Assembly (NCBI RefSeq): GCF_004299785.2
Contig: NZ_CP036246.2
Span: 124,001-188,000, forward strand
From: Arcobacter porcinus
Lineage (GTDB): Bacteria > Campylobacterota > Campylobacteria > Campylobacterales > Arcobacteraceae
Length of the DNA: 64,000 nucleotides
Direction of reading: 5' to 3'
Both the position numbers and the translations under genes were made by a program. Positions within the stretch are counted from its first letter, which is position 1. Every line of letters starts with the position of its first letter. The notes under the pieces were generated by a model. It saw only the letters and a list, made by a program, of their open reading frames with translations. It made no database searches and was not told the DNA's origin. Below, piece by piece: positions 37,920 to 46,448 of this stretch.

Positions 37920-38013
37920 AATTATAATCATTATAAAAATAAATCTTATAAAAGTAAGTTAAATATTATCTATCATTGGATAAGATAAATTTATTTTTTA
38001 ATAAGGGAAGGGC

Positions 38014-39483
38014 ATGAAAAAAGATGAATTAAATGAGGCATTGAAAATAATTGATGCTGAATTAAAAAAAGCTGGTATATCAAGAAGAGATGCTTTTAAA
38101 TTAGCAGGGCTTGGAGGAGCAGCGTTTTTAGCAGGTGGAAGTGAATTACAAGCAGCAAGCTTAGCACAAGCAAATAGCAGTGCAAAAGGTAAAATTGTAA
38201 TTATTGGTGGTGGTTTAGCAGGTGTTTCAACAGCCGCTTTAATATTAAGAAATATGTCTAATGCAGATATTACAATCGTTGAACCAAATCCTAAGTCTGT
38301 ATCATATCAGCCAGGAACTACACTTATAGGTTCTGGTGTATATACAAAAGAAGATATAGATTATGATACAAAAGATTATTATCCAAAAGAAGTAGAAGTA
38401 ATAGAAAGTAAAGCTATTGATTTCAACCCTGAGTCGAATAAAGTTACTTTAGAGAATGGAAGCGTATTAGATTATGACTTTTTAGTTGTTGCAGCTGGAA
38501 TTGCTCTTGATTATGGATCTATAAAAGGACTTGAAAATATTGGAGATATTTTCAGTGCAGGAGATGGAAGTAAAATAGTTAAAGCTTTTGGAAATAGTGG
38601 AATTACATCTGTATATAATATTGATAGTTCTGTTCATATGTGGGAAGAGAGTAAAAAATTCATAGAAAGAGCTAAAAAAGGTGAAGATTTAAATGCTGTG
38701 TTTACAGCACCAAACACTCCTATTAAATGTGGAGGAGCACCAAAAAAAGTTATGTATCTTTTAAATTCTAGATTAAATGAAGCAAAAGCTAGAAAAAGTG
38801 TAAATATGAGTTACTATGATGATGGTGACAAACTTTTTGGAGTAAAAGAGTATGCAGATGCTATTGAAGAGCAATTTATAAAAAGAGATTTCAAATGGAA
38901 TTTCAAACATAATCTAACAGAAGTTGATGTATCAAAGAAAATTGCAATATTTGATAAGTATTGGGAAGAAAAAGGTGCTTACGATAAAGATTTAGAAGAG
39001 TATGAAATAGTTACTAAAAATGAAAGAGTTGAAGTTAATTTTGATTTTTTACATATAACTCCACCACAAAAAGCTCCAGATGAAATTGGAAAATCTGCAA
39101 TAGGATCAGCAAAATCTTGGGTACCTGTTGATAAAGAGACATTACAACACGTAAAATATAAAAATATATTTGCTCTTGGAGATATTGCAGCAGTTCCAAT
39201 GGGGAAAACAGGTGGAACAGTAAGAAAACAATATAAAGTTTTAGTAGAAAACCTAATATCTGCAATGGAAGGAAAAGAGCTTAGAGCAAAATTTGATGGA
39301 TATACAGTTTGTCCATTAATCACAGATATTGGAAAAGTTATGTTAGCAGAGTTTAACTGGAGTGCAAAACCAACTCCATCATTTCCTTTAGACCCATTAC
39401 AAGAAAGATGGATTTGGTGGCTTTTAAAAGTTTATTTATTAAAACCAATGACTCAATATGGAATGTTAAGCGGTAGAGCATAA
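38014..39483 (+). CDS. Sulfide:quinone oxidoreductase / FccB-like flavoprotein with Tat signal
   Basis: A 489-residue FAD enzyme. The N-terminal ISRRDAFKLAGLGGAAFLAGG is a twin-arginine export signal, so it works in the periplasm. The FAD loop IVIIGGGLAGVS starts near residue 61. Redox cysteines sit in PIKCGGAP (~residue 237) and YTVCPLITDIG, the SQR/FCSD pattern. The C-terminal 45 residues are amphipathic, as in membrane-bound SQR. It oxidises sulfide, passing electrons to quinone or a cytochrome. No FccA-type cytochrome is next to it. A small membrane protein and a triple rhodanese follow. Confidence 0.83.
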   Translation: MKKDELNEALKIIDAELKKAGISRRDAFKLAGLGGAAFLAGGSELQAASLAQANSSAKGKIVIIGGGLAGVSTAALILRNMSNADITIVEPNPKSVSYQPGTTLIGSGVYTKEDIDYDTKDYYPKEVEVIESKAIDFNPESNKVTLENGSVLDYDFLVVAAGIALDYGSIKGLENIGDIFSAGDGSKIVKAFGNSGITSVYNIDSSVHMWEESKKFIERAKKGEDLNAVFTAPNTPIKCGGAPKKVMYLLNSRLNEAKARKSVNMSYYDDGDKLFGVKEYADAIEEQFIKRDFKWNFKHNLTEVDVSKKIAIFDKYWEEKGAYDKDLEEYEIVTKNERVEVNFDFLHITPPQKAPDEIGKSAIGSAKSWVPVDKETLQHVKYKNIFALGDIAAVPMGKTGGTVRKQYKVLVENLISAMEGKELRAKFDGYTVCPLITDIGKVMLAEFNWSAKPTPSFPLDPLQERWIWWLLKVYLLKPMTQYGMLSGRA

Positions 39484-39484
39484 T

Positions 39485-39706
39485 TTGAAAAGTTCTTTGA
39501 AACTTTTTTTTATAACTTTTGTAGTCTTAAGTTTACTTATGCACTACAAAGAGTTTTTAGCTAATCCTATTGATCATATTAAGAACTTATCTATTGCTGG
39601 AGCTTATGGGCTTGGATCGCTTCATCCTATAATCTTTACAGCAATAATCTTTGTCTTGCTTTTAGTAATAAAAGCTATATTAAAAATTTTAAGGGTAATA
39701 AAATGA
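39485..39706 (+). CDS. Small two-TM protein between SQR-like and rhodanese genes
   Basis: A 73-residue hydrophobic protein with segments at about residues 5-21 and 48-66, starting with TTG one base after the flavoprotein gene and overlapping the rhodanese gene by 4 bases. Translational linkage on both sides marks it as part of the sulfide module. The function is unknown; it may anchor the flavoprotein or rhodanese. Confidence 0.7.
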   Translation: MKSSLKLFFITFVVLSLLMHYKEFLANPIDHIKNLSIAGAYGLGSLHPIIFTAIIFVLLLVIKAILKILRVIK

Positions 39707-40881
39707 AAAAAATATTAAGTATATTATTGATTTCTGGTTTATTTATGTTCCTATCTGCTGAAGATAGTAATTTAAAAGCGCCTTCAAGTGAAGTTAAAGA
39801 GCTTATTAAAAAATATAATTTAAAAGAGATTGATTATAAAGGTGTTGAAAAAGCAGTTGGTGTTGGAAATAGGGATTCAGCTAGTGCAGTTTTAATTGAT
39901 GCAAGACCAAATGGAAAATATGTAAGAGGAACTATTCCTTCAAGTATAAATATTGGTGATACAACATTTAAAGAAGATTATAAACAAATTGAGAATCTTG
40001 ATAAAAATAAAGAATTAATAGTATTTTGTGCTGGATATTCTTGTGTAAAAAGTCCAATTGTTGCAAATATGCTAAAAGAAAAAGGTCATAAAAATATAAA
40101 AGTATATAGTGGTGGTGAGCCAGAATGGAAAAGTAGAAACTATTTAGAAGTTGGTACAGTTGTTGTAAAAACTTATTTAGAGAATAATAGTGCACTACTT
40201 GTTGATGCAAGACCAAATGCAAAGTTTATGCAAGAAACTATAGTTGGAAGTATATCAATTCCAGATACTTCTTTTGATAAATTAAAAGGTAGATTTCCAA
40301 TCGATAAAAATGAAAAAATTGTTGCATTTTGTGCTGGTTATGAGTGTGAGAAATCTCATATAATTGCAAAACAACTTTACTCTATGGGGTATAAAAATGT
40401 AATTGTATATGCAGGTGGAGTTCCAGAATGGAAAAAAGAGGGTTTACCTACAACAGCTGGAGCTAAAAAAGCAGTTAGTACAGAAAAAGAAACAAAAGCA
40501 GAATTTAGTAAAAATGGTGTAAAAATAGGTGTTGATGAAGGAACTGTTGATGGAGAGTGGATTAAAGAGTTAATTGCTTCAAATAAAGTTCCAAATAATA
40601 TTCAAATAGTGAATGTTTTACCAGCAAAAGATTTTAAAAAAGGTAATATAAAAGGTTCTATAAATATTGAAGCTGAGAAGTTTAATGCAAAAGAACTTTT
40701 ATCAAAACTTCCAAAAGATAAATCTATTGTATTTCATTGTAGTGCAGGTTCAAGATCTCTTGAAGCTTGGATGAAATTACAAAAAGATAAAATTGATATG
40801 AGTGAAATATTCTATTTAGATGCTGTTATAAAATGTGATGGGAATAAATGTAATATAGAAGTAAATGAGCCTTTAGGATAA
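39703..40881 (+). CDS. Periplasmic protein with three rhodanese domains
   Basis: A 392-residue protein with a signal peptide (residues 1-19) and three rhodanese-like domains. Active-site loops: FCAGYSCVKS (C109 and C113), FCAGYECEKS (C210 and C214) and FHCSAGSRS (C346). Each preceding half-domain has the IDARPNGKY, VDARPNAKF or VNVLPAKDF segment. All three keep the catalytic cysteine, so all may carry persulfide. A CDGNKC pair is near the C-terminus. It probably accepts or relays sulfane sulfur made by the upstream flavoprotein. A bidirectional terminator follows. Confidence 0.87.
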   Translation: MKKILSILLISGLFMFLSAEDSNLKAPSSEVKELIKKYNLKEIDYKGVEKAVGVGNRDSASAVLIDARPNGKYVRGTIPSSINIGDTTFKEDYKQIENLDKNKELIVFCAGYSCVKSPIVANMLKEKGHKNIKVYSGGEPEWKSRNYLEVGTVVVKTYLENNSALLVDARPNAKFMQETIVGSISIPDTSFDKLKGRFPIDKNEKIVAFCAGYECEKSHIIAKQLYSMGYKNVIVYAGGVPEWKKEGLPTTAGAKKAVSTEKETKAEFSKNGVKIGVDEGTVDGEWIKELIASNKVPNNIQIVNVLPAKDFKKGNIKGSINIEAEKFNAKELLSKLPKDKSIVFHCSAGSRSLEAWMKLQKDKIDMSEIFYLDAVIKCDGNKCNIEVNEPLG

Positions 40882-40900
40882 AAAATTAAAGGAAATAAAA

Positions 40901-40932
40901 AAAGGGGAAGAGTTTAATCTCTTCCCCTTTTT
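40901..40932. terminator. Strong bidirectional terminator
   Basis: AAAGGGGAAGAG, a short TTTAAT loop and CTCTTCCCCTTT followed by Ts on one side and As on the other. It ends both the sulfide-oxidation unit and the convergent thrS-infC-rpmI-rplT operon. Confidence 0.88.
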
Positions 40933-40951
40933 TATTATAATTGCAAATTTA

Positions 40952-41308
40952 TTATTTAAGTGCTGCTTTAGCAGAAACTACTAAAGATGCAAATGCAGCA
41001 GAATCATTCATAGCAAGGTCAGCAAGTATTTTTCTATCTAGTTCAATACCTGATAATCTTAGACCATTTATAAATCTTGAGTAGTTAATATCGTTTAATC
41101 TACAAGCTGCATTGATTCTTATAATCCACAGTTTTCTAATATCTCTTTTTTTCTGTCTTCTATCTCTATAAGCATAAACAAGGCTTCTTTCTAATTGTTC
41201 TTTAGCTTTTCTGAAGTGTTTACTTCTTCCACTATAGAAACCTCTTGCTAATTTTAATATTTTTTTGTGTCTTCTTCTTCTTACAACACCAGTTTTTACT
41301 CTTGGCAT
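40952..41308 (-). CDS. rplT: Ribosomal protein L20
   Basis: A 118-residue basic large-subunit assembly protein with [31 protein letters not shown] and the globular C-terminal [24 protein letters not shown]. It is the last gene of the thrS-infC-rpmI-rplT operon. The 95-base gap before it can fold into hairpins (see the findings), a possible L20 autoregulatory site. Confidence 0.98.
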   Translation of the reverse strand: MPRVKTGVVRRRRHKKILKLARGFYSGRSKHFRKAKEQLERSLVYAYRDRRQKKRDIRKLWIIRINAACRLNDINYSRFINGLRLSGIELDRKILADLAMNDSAAFASLVVSAKAALK

Positions 41309-41403
41309 ATCTTTCCTTTCTTTACCGTTATACTTAAATAAGGTGTCGGATTTAACCGAACTTATCCATTATAAATGGAGGGACAAACTACTAAAAATAG
41401 TAA

Positions 41404-41601
41404 TTACGCTTTACACAACATCGAAAGAGTTCCAGCTACGTTTGTACTATGTACAGTTTGTGGCCCTCTTAAGTTTCTTTTTCTTTTTTGAGTTTTTTTT
41501 GTCAAAATGTGACTTCTAAAAGCTGAACCTCTTTTAATAGATCCGTTTTTCTTTACTTTAAATCTTTTAACAGCACCTTTAACGCTTTTCATTTTTGGCA
41601 T
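41404..41601 (-). CDS. rpmI: Ribosomal protein L35
   Basis: A 65-residue, very basic protein: [44 protein letters not shown] is the standard L35 sequence pattern. It lies between infC and rplT, as in most bacteria. A good GGATTTC-type ribosome site precedes the ATG. Confidence 0.97.
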   Translation of the reverse strand: MPKMKSVKGAVKRFKVKKNGSIKRGSAFRSHILTKKTQKRKRNLRGPQTVHSTNVAGTLSMLCKA

Positions 41602-41721
41602 AAAGAAATCCTTTCATATAAATTTGCATTTTTCTTAATGAAAAAGTTTTGCATTATACCTAAGTAGATATTAATGATAGTTTAAAAAAATGAAAAGAGA
41701 AGTTTCCTTCTCTTTTAAAAG

Positions 41722-42249
41722 TTAGTCTTTTTTAGGAGTTACAAGAAGATTTACGTATCTACCTTCAAGTTTTGGTTCTTTATCCATAACAGCAATGTTT
41801 TCAACCATAGCCCAAACTCTGTTTAGAACTTCAACACCAGCTTCAGGGTTTGCCATCTCTCTACCCTTTAGGAAAACTCTAAATTTAACATGATTTCCAT
41901 CTTCTAAAAATTCAATTGCATGTTTTACTTTGTAATTGATATCATTTTCAGCAATTTTTACAGATAATTTTATCTCTTTTATAACTATTACTTTTTGATT
42001 TTTTTTAGCTTCTTTTTTCTTTTTCTCTTGTTGATATTTGAATTTACTATAATCCATAATCTTAGCAACAGGTGGTTTTGCATCAGGAGCTATAAGAACC
42101 AAATCAAGACCAGCTTCTTCAGCTAAAGAAAGTGCTTGTGTAGTTGGAATTATTCCATAATTCTCTCCATCATCACTTGTACATCTTAACTCTCTTGCTG
42201 TAATGTCTTCATTCATAATTACATCTGATTTTCTATTATCTCTACTCAA
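41722..42249 (-). CDS. infC: Translation initiation factor IF-3, TTG start
   Basis: IF-3 binds the 30S subunit and checks the start codon and initiator tRNA. The 175-residue protein has the N-domain block [11 protein letters not shown], the linker and C-domain [25 protein letters not shown], and [20 protein letters not shown]. The frame opens with TTG, overlapped by the thrS TGA (TTGA), with AAGGAAG seven bases upstream. A downstream ATG would remove only 11 residues but lacks such a site. Use of a non-AUG start is notable because IF-3 discriminates start codons. Confidence 0.93.
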   Translation of the reverse strand: MSRDNRKSDVIMNEDITARELRCTSDDGENYGIIPTTQALSLAEEAGLDLVLIAPDAKPPVAKIMDYSKFKYQQEKKKKEAKKNQKVIVIKEIKLSVKIAENDINYKVKHAIEFLEDGNHVKFRVFLKGREMANPEAGVEVLNRVWAMVENIAVMDKEPKLEGRYVNLLVTPKKD

Positions 42250-44054
42250 ATTTTACTTCCTTTTAGTATATTTATTAAATTCTGCAAAAACTCATCTTTG
42301 CTTAAATTCGATTGCTCTCTTTTTCTTCTATCTCTTAGAGCTACAGTTTTATTTGCAACCTCTTCATCACCAAGAATAACAAGCATTGGAACTCTTTGTT
42401 TCTCTGCCATTCTTATTCTTTTATTTAAACTTTCATTCATATCATAAATTGATGAATCTAAATCATTTTCAATTAGTTCTCTTTGTAACTCTTTAGCATA
42501 AGCAACATGTGGCTCAGCTATTGGTATAAAAATAACTTGTGTTGGAGCAATTGCAAATGGAAACTCTCCAGCACAGTGTTCAGTTAAAATTCCTATAAAT
42601 CTCTCAAATGAACCTAAAATTGCTCTATGAATCATTACAGGTTGCTCTTTTTCACCTTTTTCATTTATATAAGAAATATTGAATCTTGAAGGTAAATTCA
42701 TATCAATTTGAACAGTACCACATTGCCATTTTCTTCCAATTGCATCAAGAATCTTTATATCGATTTTTGGACCATAAAATGCTCCTCCTCCTTCATCAAT
42801 TCCATAAGATATATTTTTTTCATCTAAAGCATTCATAATAGCTTTTGTAGTTGTTTCCCAAAAAATATCATCACCAATTGCTTTTTCTGGTTTTGTTGAT
42901 ACTTCAATCTCATATTTGAAATCAAATAATTTTAAAAGAGAATCAACAAATTCTAAAACTTCAAAAATAACATCTTTTATCTGATTTTGTGTACAAAAAA
43001 TATGTGCATCATCTTGAGTGAACTCTCTTACTCTAAATAATCCATGCATAGCACCACTTAATTCGTGTCTATGTACAACTCCATATTCAAAGAATTTTTT
43101 TGGAAGCTCTTTATATGATACTAAATCATTATCAAATATTTGAATATGACCAACACAGTTCATAGGCTTTATTCCATACTCTTGCTCATCAATAGTCGTA
43201 AAATACATATTCTCTTTGTAGTTCGCGTAGTGTCCTGAAGTTCTCCACATATCTGCTTTTAAAATTTCAGGTCCACGAACAGGCTCATAACCTCTTATTC
43301 TATGCGCTTTATATAAAAGATGTTCTAGTTTACTTCTAAGTCTTGCACCATTTGGAAGCCAAAGTGGAAGTCCAGCTCCTACTTCATCATTAAATGTAAA
43401 TAGTTCAAGTTCAGTACCAAGTTTTCTATGATCTCTTTTTTTAGCTTCTTCAAGCATTGTAATATAGTCATTTAAAGCTTTCTTATCGAAAAATGAGATT
43501 CCATAAATTCTTGTAATCATCTCATTTTTTTCATCTCCTCCAAGATATGCACCAGCAACTCTTGTAAGTTTGAAACTTCTTATCATTCTTGTATTTGGTA
43601 AATGTGGACCTCTACATAAATCTTCAAAATCACCTTGCTTGTAAACAGTGATTACTTCATCTTTAATATTTTTTAAAACAGCTTGTTTTAGTTCATCATT
43701 TTTGAATTTTTCATAAAACTCTTCTCTTGAGGTTTCATGTCTTGTAATTGGGAGTTTCCTATCTGCAAGCTCTTTCATCTTCTTTTCAATTTTTGGTAAA
43801 TCTTCATCTGAGATTTTGCTATTTACCTTAAAATCGTAATAAAATCCTTCATTCACAACAGGACCAACAAAGAATTTTGCTTCAGGATACAGTTCTTTGA
43901 TAGCTTGAGCCATAAGATGAGCAGTTGAATGTCTTAAAATCTCTAAAGATTCGTTTGAGTCGTCAGCTTTAATTGTATCTCCGACAATATTTAAAGCTTC
44001 TGCAGTTTGAAGGTCAAAAATTTGACCATCATTTAAAATACCAATTGGTTCCAA
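42246..44054 (-). CDS. thrS: Threonyl-tRNA synthetase
   Basis: A 602-residue class II synthetase charging tRNA-Thr. The second editing-related domain has [17 protein letters not shown] and the zinc-hydrolase-like HETSREEF region. The catalytic core has motif 2 [29 protein letters not shown], zinc ligands including NCVGHIQIF, and motif 3 [15 protein letters not shown]. The N-terminal TGS domain is shorter than in E. coli (642 residues), as in other Campylobacterota. It overlaps infC by 4 bases. Confidence 0.97.
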   Translation of the reverse strand: MEPIGILNDGQIFDLQTAEALNIVGDTIKADDSNESLEILRHSTAHLMAQAIKELYPEAKFFVGPVVNEGFYYDFKVNSKISDEDLPKIEKKMKELADRKLPITRHETSREEFYEKFKNDELKQAVLKNIKDEVITVYKQGDFEDLCRGPHLPNTRMIRSFKLTRVAGAYLGGDEKNEMITRIYGISFFDKKALNDYITMLEEAKKRDHRKLGTELELFTFNDEVGAGLPLWLPNGARLRSKLEHLLYKAHRIRGYEPVRGPEILKADMWRTSGHYANYKENMYFTTIDEQEYGIKPMNCVGHIQIFDNDLVSYKELPKKFFEYGVVHRHELSGAMHGLFRVREFTQDDAHIFCTQNQIKDVIFEVLEFVDSLLKLFDFKYEIEVSTKPEKAIGDDIFWETTTKAIMNALDEKNISYGIDEGGGAFYGPKIDIKILDAIGRKWQCGTVQIDMNLPSRFNISYINEKGEKEQPVMIHRAILGSFERFIGILTEHCAGEFPFAIAPTQVIFIPIAEPHVAYAKELQRELIENDLDSSIYDMNESLNKRIRMAEKQRVPMLVILGDEEVANKTVALRDRRKREQSNLSKDEFLQNLINILKGSKI

Positions 44055-44163
44055 AAAATTCCTTTTATCTATGTCTAAAATTTAAAATGCAACTATTCTA
44101 TCTTAAAAAGCCTTAATCTAAAAAAATATAGAGATATTTAATAAAAATAAGTTACAATTTGGA

Positions 44164-44670
44164 ATGATTTTAAATATTTCAAAAATAAAAACCGAAGCAC
44201 TTCTACTGTTTTGTAGGGATTTAATAAATTCATATAAAGATTCAGAAAGTAATTTAGGACTTGATGATTTACTTGAAGAAGAGTTTAAAAAGATAAATAG
44301 TGATATATATAAGCAGTTAAATAATCTTCTACAAGAACCAAGTTTTTATATAAAAAATCAAAGCTCATTTAGAGTAAAAGCTATATTAAAATCTTATAAC
44401 TTTATAAATAGCTCTATTTCAAAATCTTTACAAAAAGATGAAGCTTTTAATCCATCAATGCTTCTATTTTCGCTTTTAGCACTTTGGTTTAAAGAGTTTA
44501 ATAAAGAGGCAAATAGTAAAGAGTATATATTTTTTATACTTTATCAATATTCAAATGTTTATGATAAATTTTTATTAAAAATAAAAGATAGTAATTTTAG
44601 AGATATGAATATAAAAATGATTGAAATTGCTGAAAAAACAATTGAAAAATATGAAGAGTTTTCACTATAA
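44164..44670 (+). CDS. Helical protein of unknown function
   Basis: A 168-residue soluble protein, mostly helical and rich in Leu, Lys and Asn, with no motif I recognise. It is a single gene diverging from thrS and converging with the small secreted protein gene. The sequence just upstream of the ATG (AAGTTACAATTTGGA) holds only a weak ribosome site. The start is therefore less certain. Confidence 0.55.
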   Translation: MILNISKIKTEALLLFCRDLINSYKDSESNLGLDDLLEEEFKKINSDIYKQLNNLLQEPSFYIKNQSSFRVKAILKSYNFINSSISKSLQKDEAFNPSMLLFSLLALWFKEFNKEANSKEYIFFILYQYSNVYDKFLLKIKDSNFRDMNIKMIEIAEKTIEKYEEFSL

Positions 44671-44700
44671 AAGAGTTTTCACTCTATTATAGTAAATTAA

Positions 44701-45021
44701 TTAACAAGCTGGAACATTTCCTGAATCACTAGCAAATTCAATAGAAAAATCCATTACACTATCTAAAAGGTTTGGTTTAACTGAACCTTCAACATAGTTT
44801 GGACAAAACTTCATAATTTCAGCTTCTGCTTTACCGTCAGCTTTTATTTGTCTCCACTCATCTTGAGTATGTTTTAAAGCGAATATAGCACCATCCATTC
44901 CACAAGGTTCTTTTAAAAATTTAATAAAAACCTTTTGACCTCTAGCTGAATCAGCCATAAGTGAAGTTGAAGCTATTGATAAAGCTAAAAAAGAAGCTAA
45001 CAATAAGTTTAATAATCTCAT
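44701..45021 (-). CDS. Small secreted protein, cytochrome-like without heme motif
   Basis: A 106-residue periplasmic protein with a clear signal peptide (cleavage after the ADS region, ~residue 24). The mature part has FLKEPCGMDGAIFALKHTQDEW and EIMKFCPNYVE, a pattern found in short Campylobacterota proteins often labelled cytochrome c. There is no CxxCH, so it cannot bind c-type heme in the usual way. Three cysteines remain for disulfides or metal. The function is unknown. Confidence 0.65.
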   Translation of the reverse strand: MRLLNLLLASFLALSIASTSLMADSARGQKVFIKFLKEPCGMDGAIFALKHTQDEWRQIKADGKAEAEIMKFCPNYVEGSVKPNLLDSVMDFSIEFASDSGNVPAC

Positions 45022-45117
45022 ACAATTCTCCTAAATAAAATTTGGGTACAATTATAGCTATTTGAAATAAAGATAGTCTGAAAATTATAATAAAAAACTA
45101 ATAAAAGAGAATATAAA

Positions 45118-46446
45118 ATGAGATACTTTTTACTAAAGAATATAGTTGAATATTTGGCAAGCAATGCCCAATTTATAAAGATTATAAGAAGAATTGATAA
45201 CAATATCATTATAATTGAATTCAATAATTCTAATATTATATATTTTGATTTAACTAAATCAAACTCAATGATATTTAAATCTAAAGAAAAATTAGCTTCA
45301 AAAAAAGAGTTTCAAGCACCTTTTGATGTAGTTTTACAAAAAAGATTTACAAATGCAAAGATAGAAGATATTTTCTTGTTAAATGATGATAAAGTAATAA
45401 GATTTATTACAAACTCTTCAAACTCTTATAAAAAAGAGATTTCTATTTTGCAGTTAGAATTTACAGGAAAATATACAAATATTATAATATTAGATGAAAA
45501 TGAGATTGTACTTGAAGCTTTAAGGCATATTGATGAGCATTCTTCTTTTAGAGTTGTTAAAGTTGGAGTAAAACTTCTTCCTCTTCCAAAAAAAGATATT
45601 GTTTTTAAAGAAGATAAAGTTGATGATATAGAAGAGTTTTTATATAGTATTTATGAGAATAAAGAGGAAAATAGCTTTGAACAAATTAAAAAACAAAAAA
45701 TAAATATTGTAGAAAAAGATATAGAAAAAATAGAGAATATCTTAAAAAGACTTCCAAAAAAAGAGGAGTTGGAACTTGAAGCAAAAGAGATTTATGAAAA
45801 AGCAAATTTAATTTTGGCAAATCTTCATAATATTAAACCTTATCAAAATGAGATTTTAATAATAAACAGTGAAAATGAAGAGATAAAAATAGATTTAGAA
45901 AATACAAATAACCCAAGTATTTATACAAATAAACTTTTTAGAAATGCAAAAAGAGCAAAGCAAAAAGCGAATAATATAAAAATAGAGAAAGATAATTTGG
46001 AAGATAAACTACTTTTTGCAAATAAACTAAAAGTGAATATTGAAAACTCAAATAGTATTGAAGAGTGTGAGTTTTTACTTCCTAAAAAGGATAAAAATCA
46101 AATAAAAACGAAAAAAGAGAAAAATTATGAAAGCTTTTTTTTCGAAGGTTTTAAAATAATGCTTGGAAGCAATGAAAGAGAAAATATATATCTACTTGAA
46201 AACTCAAAAGCTAGTGATTTTTGGTTTCATTTGAAAGATAGACCATCTTGTCATGTAATTGTGCAAAATAGTAAAAAAACTATCCCAACTAATGTTATAG
46301 AAAAAGCTGCTAAATTGTGTGTTGAATTTAGTGTTGATAGTAAAGGTGTTTTTGAAGTTGATTATACACAAAGAAGAAATGTAAAAATACAACATGGTGC
46401 AAATGTGCTATACAATCCTTATAATACTATTGTTGTAAAAGTTTAG
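45118..46446 (+). CDS. NFACT / RqcH-like protein
   Basis: A 442-residue protein of the NFACT family, which includes bacterial RqcH that adds alanine tails to peptides on stalled 50S subunits. The N-terminal NFACT-N portion contains ILQLEFTGKYTNIIILDENEIVLEALRHI. A coiled coil spans ~residues 200-300. The NFACT-R (DUF814) domain ends the protein: ASDFWFHLKDRPSCHVIVQNS and QRRNVKIQHGANVLYNPYNTI. It is shorter than Bacillus RqcH (~570 residues), so the middle helical arms are reduced. The whole reading suggests ribosome quality control. Confidence 0.82.
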   Translation: MRYFLLKNIVEYLASNAQFIKIIRRIDNNIIIIEFNNSNIIYFDLTKSNSMIFKSKEKLASKKEFQAPFDVVLQKRFTNAKIEDIFLLNDDKVIRFITNSSNSYKKEISILQLEFTGKYTNIIILDENEIVLEALRHIDEHSSFRVVKVGVKLLPLPKKDIVFKEDKVDDIEEFLYSIYENKEENSFEQIKKQKINIVEKDIEKIENILKRLPKKEELELEAKEIYEKANLILANLHNIKPYQNEILIINSENEEIKIDLENTNNPSIYTNKLFRNAKRAKQKANNIKIEKDNLEDKLLFANKLKVNIENSNSIEECEFLLPKKDKNQIKTKKEKNYESFFFEGFKIMLGSNERENIYLLENSKASDFWFHLKDRPSCHVIVQNSKKTIPTNVIEKAAKLCVEFSVDSKGVFEVDYTQRRNVKIQHGANVLYNPYNTIVVKV

Positions 46447-46448
46447 TT

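Noticed and set aside
44660-44700. Direct repeat AGAGTTTTCACT at the end of the 168-residue gene
   Set aside because: There are two short AT-rich copies only, without symmetry or a T run; probably chance or a weak transcription end.
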